From contig CAMDYG010000023.1 of assembly GCA_945910225.1 (NCBI GenBank), positions 1 to 39,668 on the forward strand: a stretch of 39,668 nucleotides of DNA, written 5' to 3'. The notes under the pieces are model-generated. The model had not been told where the DNA came from. It searched no databases and worked only from the letters and a program-made list of their open reading frames with translations. Positions 35,026 to 39,668 of the stretch are shown piece by piece; position 1 is the first letter of the stretch, and each line of letters begins with the position of its first letter. Position numbers and translations under genes: made by a program. The DNA comes from an uncultured Eubacterium sp. (GTDB taxonomy: Bacteria; Bacillota; Clostridia; Lachnospirales; Lachnospiraceae).

Positions 35026-35640
35026 TTATATTCCCAATGTTATCTGTCCATCAGAATCCTCTGAATCAGCCTCATCAAAGCTTTCATTTGCCAGCTCTAA
35101 CTCTGCTTCTTCCTTATACTGTTCAACCATGTCTTCACTTATTGTTGGAAGTTCATCAATTGACTGGACACCGAATGATCTTAAGAAATCTTCTGTTGTT
35201 CCAAAAAGCATCGGTCTTCCGGGTGCATCAAGCCTTCCAACTTCCTTTACAAGTCCAAGTTCAACAAGCTTGCTTACTGCCCTGTCTGAATTAACACCTC
35301 GTATCTTTTCTATTTCTATCTTAGTAACCGGCTGTTTGTAAGCAATAATTGACAATGTTTCAAGTGCAGAATCTGTAAGCGTATACTTTCTTGGCTGGCT
35401 GCACACTTTTATAAGTGCATCATAATATTCCTGTTTAGTACACAACTGAAAACTATTCTCAAGTTCTATTATTCTGATTCCCCTGTCATCCGATTCATAT
35501 TTGTCTGAAAGATTTCGGATTATCTTTTTTGTAGTATCTACATCCTGTTCTATGGCATCAGCTAACTTGCTTACTTCCACAGAATCTCCCATAGTAAAAA
35601 GCACTGCTTCTATTATGCCTTCCATCTGTTCTATAGTCAT
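35026..35640 (-). CDS. scpB: Chromosome segregation and condensation protein ScpB
   Basis: Winged-helix kleisin partner in the SMC-ScpAB condensin. The 204 residues contain QPRKYTLTDSALETLSIIAYKQPVTKIEIEKIRGVNSD and the closing LGLVKEVGRLDAPGRPMLFGTT. The upstream GTG at 35643 is in frame, but the ATG at 35640 is 7 nt from GAGGAG, so I start there. It lies 4 bp after scpA. Confidence 0.96.
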   Translation of the reverse strand: MTIEQMEGIIEAVLFTMGDSVEVSKLADAIEQDVDTTKKIIRNLSDKYESDDRGIRIIELENSFQLCTKQEYYDALIKVCSQPRKYTLTDSALETLSIIAYKQPVTKIEIEKIRGVNSDRAVSKLVELGLVKEVGRLDAPGRPMLFGTTEDFLRSFGVQSIDELPTISEDMVEQYKEEAELELANESFDEADSEDSDGQITLGI

Positions 35641-35644
35641 CACT

Positions 35645-36421
35645 CTACTCCTCTGTTATATCTTCAATAAGTTCAGGGTCTCTAACAACTCTTATATAAA
35701 TATCTGCCTCAGGGCTCTCCTGCTTTACCTCAACAAAACCAGTCTTGATAAGTTCAAGAACCACCAGAAATGTTACTATAACAGCAACCTTTGACGGATT
35801 ATTCCATAGCAGATCCCTGAAACTGAATTCCTGATGCAGCATCATAAATGCTTTAATATCCACAAGCTTCTCACTCATGGTAACTTCTTCTTTTTCAATC
35901 TTGCCAAACTTACTTCTGACAGGGTCTATTTTATCTTCCTTACGTTTCATTACATCAGAAAATATTCTGTTAAGCTTCGTAAGTGTTGCATCTCCTATAA
36001 CTTCTGATAAGTCAACTGGCGGAGTGTATGCTGCAACTTCCTGTGGAATATCCTGTTTCTTATAGTAAGTCTTCTGCGCATCAGTCTGTTTGTCTTTCAG
36101 TTCCTGTGCCATAGCCTTATACAGCTTATATTCGAGCAGTTTCTCAACAAGTTCTGCTCTAGGGTCTTCCTCATTGCCATCCTCATCGACTTCCTTAGGA
36201 AGAAGCATTCTCGACTTAATATCAAGAAGCGTAGCTGCCATAACAAGAAATTCACTAACCACATTAAGATCTTCTTTCTTCAGCTGCTCAACATATTCCA
36301 TATACTGGTCTGTTATCATAGCAATTGGAATATCATATATGTTAACTTTGTTCTTATCTATCAAATGTAAAAGAAGATCAAGTGGTCCCTCAAACACCTG
36401 AAGCTTTACGCTTATTCCCAT
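35645..36421 (-). CDS. scpA: Chromosome segregation and condensation protein ScpA
   Basis: Kleisin subunit bridging SMC heads. MGISVKLQVFEGPLDLLLHLIDKNKVNIYDIPIAMITDQY is the typical N-terminus. The frame opens 36 nt earlier, but GAGGCAG just before the ATG at 36421 supports this start (258 residues). The C-terminal FSFRDLLWNNPSKVAVIVTFLVVLELIK winged helix is present. A minus-strand TATAAT at 36434-36439 may drive it. Confidence 0.96.
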   Translation of the reverse strand: MGISVKLQVFEGPLDLLLHLIDKNKVNIYDIPIAMITDQYMEYVEQLKKEDLNVVSEFLVMAATLLDIKSRMLLPKEVDEDGNEEDPRAELVEKLLEYKLYKAMAQELKDKQTDAQKTYYKKQDIPQEVAAYTPPVDLSEVIGDATLTKLNRIFSDVMKRKEDKIDPVRSKFGKIEKEEVTMSEKLVDIKAFMMLHQEFSFRDLLWNNPSKVAVIVTFLVVLELIKTGFVEVKQESPEADIYIRVVRDPELIEDITEE

Positions 36422-36480
36422 ATCTGCCTCACTTTTTTGCACAATTATACGAATCACATTTTACATAAAATAACAAACGA

Positions 36481-36509
36481 TTGCAAGTAATTGATAAATT
36501 CAATATAAT
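36481..36509 (+). promoter_or_regulatory. Promoter of the YihY/BrkB gene
   Basis: -35 TTGCAA (36481-36486), 17-bp spacer, -10 TATAAT (36504-36509). The predicted start, near 36516, leaves an untranslated leader of under 20 nt. Confidence 0.6.
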
Positions 36510-36533
36510 AACATATAATATGGATTAAGGATT

Positions 36534-37400
36534 ATGGATATAAGAATGCAGAATTTAATTTTATTTATAAAAAGAATTGTTACCAAAATAACAGAAGATC
36601 GTATTGGCGATTATGCATCCTCAGCATGTTACTATCTCATGCTGAGTTTTTTCCCGTTCTTTATCGGACTTCTAAGTCTCGTTAAATTCCTGCCTGTATC
36701 TCAGGCTAACCTGTTAAAAATAATTAATGGAATAATGCCAACACAGCTTAAGCCAATCATTCAGGGAATATTCACAGATATTTATGACAATTCAACAACT
36801 GCCTTAACACTCATCACTGCTATTGGTATCATATGGGCTGCAGGCAAAGGCTTTATGGCAATAGTCAGAGGTCTGAAGCAGATATACAGAAAAGACAATC
36901 AGAAGAACTGGCTGTTCCAGCGTATAAGAGCAAGCATATATGCTCTTATATTCATGTTTCTTATTATTGCCAGCCTTATCCTCATGGTTTTTGGCAACAA
37001 TATAATGAACTTTACAATGAAATACATCCCACAGTTAACTAATGTAGTCATAGTATTCAGAGGCATATTTAACAGTAAGCATTTTCTGTTTCCAAGTATC
37101 TTCACGCTCTTCTTTACAGTTGCATTCTCACTTGTATCAAGACGTGGCAGAAAGTTTTATAAAGAGATCCCCGGTGCATTCTTTTCCTCTGTAGGATGGT
37201 ATCTTTTTACATCGTTATATTCACTTTATGTTGACCATTCTCCGAATTTCTCATACATGTATGGCAGTATCACAACATTTATTGTTGCCCTTATCTGGAT
37301 GTATGCATGCATGATTATAATATTTATTGGAGCTGAGATTAATTATTTTATCAACGATGAAAAGATAATCAGGAAGTACTGTAAGAAGAAACAAGACTAA
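36534..37400 (+). CDS. YihY/BrkB-family membrane protein
   Basis: Polytopic inner-membrane protein (288 residues, about six helices) of the family once misnamed ribonuclease BN. Motifs: DRIGDYASSACYYLMLSFFPFFIGLLSL, WAAGKGFMAIVRGLKQIYRK and GSITTFIVALIWMYACMIIIFIGAEINYF. The ribosome site is weak (AAGGA only 2 nt from this ATG; a second ATG at 36546 is possible). Its 3' end overlaps the convergent SpoIID-domain gene by 32 bp. Function of the family is unsettled. Confidence 0.9.
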   Translation: MDIRMQNLILFIKRIVTKITEDRIGDYASSACYYLMLSFFPFFIGLLSLVKFLPVSQANLLKIINGIMPTQLKPIIQGIFTDIYDNSTTALTLITAIGIIWAAGKGFMAIVRGLKQIYRKDNQKNWLFQRIRASIYALIFMFLIIASLILMVFGNNIMNFTMKYIPQLTNVVIVFRGIFNSKHFLFPSIFTLFFTVAFSLVSRRGRKFYKEIPGAFFSSVGWYLFTSLYSLYVDHSPNFSYMYGSITTFIVALIWMYACMIIIFIGAEINYFINDEKIIRKYCKKKQD

Positions 37401-39099
37401 GAGTTGTTCCTCTGTAAAAGAACTCCAGAATCTGTGAATATGTCATAGATTCTGCCATCTTATTGGCAGCATTCTGGCTCATTCCTATTCCATGTCCATA
37501 TCCACCTCCGGTTATACGAAAACCTGCAAGTTCATCCTGCTTCATTACCTTTTCAAATATGCAGAATGTACTTGGAAGTCTTGAATACCTTGCCGTTCCT
37601 GTCATTGTATTCATATCAATAGCTGCATTTCCAAAAGCCGTTCTTATAGACGCTTCACTATCCAGAGTTACTTCTCCTTTATCTCCCTTTACCTTAACTT
37701 CTATTGCTGCTCCTCCATTAACTCTTCTGCACACTTCAATATCATTGATCATACCGACATCATTTCCTGTTGCAGCTTTAAATGCACTGCTGATCTGCTC
37801 AACACTTTCTTCCATGCTCCATCTGTACAGATTACACCCATAATCATAATCACTTTCGTTACTTAATTTTATAAACCTGGCAAATTCATTCTCATCTGTG
37901 AGTAACAGACTGTTATCTACTTTACCTACACATTCAGCAACAAAATATGGATAATTCTCACTTTCACTTCCCCATAACGAAACATCCGTTGTACTTCCGC
38001 AAGAAGTTGAATAATAATATGTTTTTACTGTTTCTCCATTATATGAAAGCACCTGTCCACAAGTTTCATCAACAGCCTTATCTGTAGAATCACTTCTGGC
38101 AGAATTATTGTAAACCTGATATTGTATTGAATCATCAATATGTGCACCATATTCGCCATAATAATTATTAGCTAATTCTGTATAAGCATAGCTTCTCGCA
38201 CATACAGCCTGACATTTTAAAGCTTCCAGATTAAATCCAGAAGGCATTTCACTAGGAACAACTTTCTTAAGATAATCTTCAATCGGCACCTCGTTCACAA
38301 CAACAAGACCCTCGTCATATGCAGCGACCTCAATTGTTCCTCCATATGCAGGGGTTCCAACACCTCTTGTTATCGATTCAAATCTTATTTCTCCCTCTGA
38401 AACGCTTAGCTTCACTCTTCCATTAGCAAACATTCCTGACTCTTTATTCAATGTAAATGTCTCCTGTGGTGCAACTTTTTCTTGTCCATCAGAATACGAA
38501 ACTGTTATCTCTCCATCTGCACTAAATTGCACCTCATCAAAAAATATATCTTTATATCCTGTTGTCTTGATAACAACTCTTATATTGTCTGCCTGAAGTA
38601 CTCTGTTCTTAACCGCACCGCATACTTTACCATCTGCGACTATAAAATCCTGAAGATCATATCCAACCACTATACTGTTATAATCATTTACAGCTTCTGT
38701 ATCCTTATCATACATAATAAAGTCTTCATCAAGCTTTACTACTCCATACCCCTCTATATCTACAGAATCTTCTGACACAGCAAGGACTTTCCCTGTTACA
38801 ACGTCACATTTTTTATTAACCTGTATAACTTTATTATCTCTTACTGTGATATCACACAGATATCCACTGACATCTTCTTTTAATTTACCAGTTGAAAAAC
38901 ATCGGATATTACCATACATATTGGCTGTAAGTCTGTCCCCAGACACATTGGTTATATACACATTCTTGTATATATCAAGATTAACAGACAGCGTTGCCAT
39001 GCGGTTTTTTATATTATCTGAAACATATACACATGCAGCTGACAGAAATAAAACAATAGCTAAATAAGCAAGATATATATAGATAAATTTTCCCTTCAA
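37369..39099 (-). CDS. SpoIID/LytB-domain peptidoglycan protein
   Basis: A 576-residue protein with an N-terminal membrane helix (about 5-25), a beta-rich region of unknown type (about 40-225) and a C-terminal SpoIID domain. Domain motifs: YLKKVVPSEMPSGFNLEALKCQAVCARSYA with the catalytic Glu at about 284, CGQVLSY, YYSTSCGSTTDVSLWG, and GGGYGHGIGMSQ with the His near 535. SpoIID is a lytic transglycosylase that cleaves stem-less glycan during engulfment; LytB-type relatives act in vegetative cells. The start is TTG, with GGAGG 8 nt upstream. No sporulation gene is adjacent, so the process is uncertain. Confidence 0.9.
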   Translation of the reverse strand: MKGKFIYIYLAYLAIVLFLSAACVYVSDNIKNRMATLSVNLDIYKNVYITNVSGDRLTANMYGNIRCFSTGKLKEDVSGYLCDITVRDNKVIQVNKKCDVVTGKVLAVSEDSVDIEGYGVVKLDEDFIMYDKDTEAVNDYNSIVVGYDLQDFIVADGKVCGAVKNRVLQADNIRVVIKTTGYKDIFFDEVQFSADGEITVSYSDGQEKVAPQETFTLNKESGMFANGRVKLSVSEGEIRFESITRGVGTPAYGGTIEVAAYDEGLVVVNEVPIEDYLKKVVPSEMPSGFNLEALKCQAVCARSYAYTELANNYYGEYGAHIDDSIQYQVYNNSARSDSTDKAVDETCGQVLSYNGETVKTYYYSTSCGSTTDVSLWGSESENYPYFVAECVGKVDNSLLLTDENEFARFIKLSNESDYDYGCNLYRWSMEESVEQISSAFKAATGNDVGMINDIEVCRRVNGGAAIEVKVKGDKGEVTLDSEASIRTAFGNAAIDMNTMTGTARYSRLPSTFCIFEKVMKQDELAGFRITGGGYGHGIGMSQNAANKMAESMTYSQILEFFYRGTTLSLVSSYSTS

Positions 39100-39177
39100 C
39101 AGTGCATCCTCCTTTTACAAGGTAAAATCTTTAGACAAGCTCTTTTTAATATATGCACTGTTAACCATCAATAGAAC

Positions 39178-39424
39178 AAAAAATGAGCCATTACCAATCA
39201 ATGGCTATGGCTCATTAATATATATCCCAAAACGCCGTTCCCCACGCTTTCGACTCCTAGCTTAGCTAGGTGGGCAACCGCATCCATACCGCTGCCTTCC
39301 ACTGACAAAGGAGGCCTGACATTAGTATAGAGATATAGGAATCCCGTCGATGAAATGTAGGATCAAAATAATGTGGTTTTGCGAGCGTTCCAGGAAATAT
39401 ACAATTGATACGTTCTGTATCTAT
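39178..39424 (-). ncRNA. Candidate structured non-coding RNA of about 245 nt, family unassigned
   Basis: A self-contained unit with no ORF: minus-strand promoter (39431-39459), then a structured body, then a terminator (ATGAGCCAT/ATGGCTCAT, 39183-39215) with five Ts. The 5' and 3' parts pair: TATATTTCC plus GAACGC near 39398-39382 with GCGTTTTGGGATATA near 39234-39220. Internal stems include GATAC/GTATC, CCTACAT/ATGTCAGG, GCAGC/GTTGC around an ATGGAT loop, and CCTAGC-taa-GCTAGG inside CCCAC/GTGGG (39240-39275). 6S RNA, or a leader of the SpoIID-domain gene 80 bp downstream, are alternatives I cannot decide between by eye. Confidence 0.65.
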
Positions 39425-39430
39425 GGTCTG

Positions 39431-39459
39431 ATTATACAACTTCTTTTGTGTTTACACAA
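39431..39459 (-). promoter_or_regulatory. Promoter of the candidate ncRNA
   Basis: Minus-strand -35 TTGTGT (39454-39459), 17-bp spacer, -10 TATAAT (39431-39436). The predicted start is near 39424. Confidence 0.65.
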
Positions 39460-39494
39460 TATTTATATGCAAAAATTATTAAAGTATACACAAA

Positions 39495-39522
39495 ATGCGT
39501 CTGCCATACATGACAGACGCAT
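39495..39522 (-). terminator. Terminator after pckA
   Basis: ATGCGTCTG and CAGACGCAT pair perfectly (39514-39522 with 39495-39503) around a 10-nt loop, followed on minus by TTTTGTGT. Confidence 0.8.
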
Positions 39523-39541
39523 CCAATAAACCTATATGAAA

Positions 39542-39668
39542 TTAAAGCTGTGGACCAGCAGCAACTAAAGCCTTACCAGCTTCGTTACCTGTGTACTTAA
39601 CAAAGTTCTTGTTGAATCTTGCAGCAAGATCCTTAGCCTTTGTCTCCCACTCAGAAGCATCAGCATAT
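39542..39668 (-). CDS. pckA: Phosphoenolpyruvate carboxykinase (ATP), C-terminal fragment at window edge
   Basis: Only the last 41 residues are inside the window: [18 protein letters not shown], then [14 protein letters not shown], ending VAAGPQL. This matches the C-terminus of ATP-type PEP carboxykinase, which interconverts oxaloacetate and PEP; in fermenting gut bacteria it often runs toward oxaloacetate. The identification rests on this short tail. Confidence 0.75.
   Translation of the reverse strand, partial: YADASEWETKAKDLAARFNKNFVKYTGNEAGKALVAAGPQL

Noticed and set aside
36520-36528. Two-codon upstream ORF (ATG GAT TAA) before the YihY/BrkB gene
   Set aside because: No ribosome site, and expected by chance in such AT-rich sequence.
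37369-39099. Sporulation gene spoIID proper
   Set aside because: The protein is much longer than classical SpoIID, with an extra N-terminal beta region, and has no sporulation neighbours, so only the domain name is used.
39267-39322. SRP RNA signature (GTCAGG ... GGAAGG ... CAGC on minus)
   Set aside because: The apical GGAA tetraloop and the AGCAGC side of the symmetric loop are not in the right places, so the resemblance looks accidental; a covariance search should settle it.

Overview
This looks like a chromosomal housekeeping segment from a low-GC anaerobic Firmicute, most likely a Lachnospiraceae member near Lachnospira/Eubacterium eligens. That placement is inferred from protein flavour, gene order, AT-rich intergenic DNA and strong AGGAGG ribosome binding sites, not from a database match. 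Most genes lie on the minus strand. No prophage, CRISPR array, transposase, rRNA or tRNA gene was seen.

Region 1 (1-11.3 kb): the 5' part of rlmD, then rpoZ, gmk and yicC on minus. The ribosome-rescue factor gene rqcH is on plus, facing a polytopic membrane protein. That membrane gene sits behind tyrS, which is controlled by a T-box leader. Then come pyk and a catalytically dead, derlin-like rhomboid with a zinc-ribbon tail. This region carries the strangest non-coding DNA. Three copies of a structured repeat (A, B, C) have conserved cores but stem arms that differ between copies while staying complementary. Two of them sit between the tyrS T-box terminator and the tyrS start. A separate 194-bp near-continuous palindrome (D) lies upstream of pyk.

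Region 2 (11.4-17.7 kb): a plus-strand gene for a 1415-residue fusion of two HgdC-type ATPases with dehydratase-like Fe-S domains. Its leader carries a 5'-terminal hairpin and a palindrome between the Shine-Dalgarno sequence and the ATG. A 40-residue membrane microprotein with its own promoter follows, then convergent putP.

Region 3 (17.7-29.1 kb, minus): a degenerate L,D-transpeptidase-like protein and a cytidylate-kinase-like protein; an operon aroB-lspA-rluD-hypothetical; an operon HlyD-like-yggS-sepF (cell division); a small DUF378 gene on plus; and mtaB-coaX-coaBC (tRNA modification and coenzyme A synthesis).

Region 4 (29.1-39.7 kb): a small HPr-like gene lacking the phosphorylatable histidine (plus), then a minus-strand run scpA-scpB, M18 aminopeptidase, prmA, rsmE, cysteine desulfurase and thiI. 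The last two are a natural sulfur-donor/acceptor pair for tRNA thiolation. A YihY/BrkB membrane protein overlaps tail-to-tail with a SpoIID/LytB-domain gene. Upstream of that is a promoter-to-terminator transcription unit with no ORF that I read as a structured non-coding RNA of about 245 nt, then the 3' end of pckA.

The best candidates for something undescribed are the A/B/C repeat family, the ncRNA at 39.18-39.42 kb, and the derlin-like protein.
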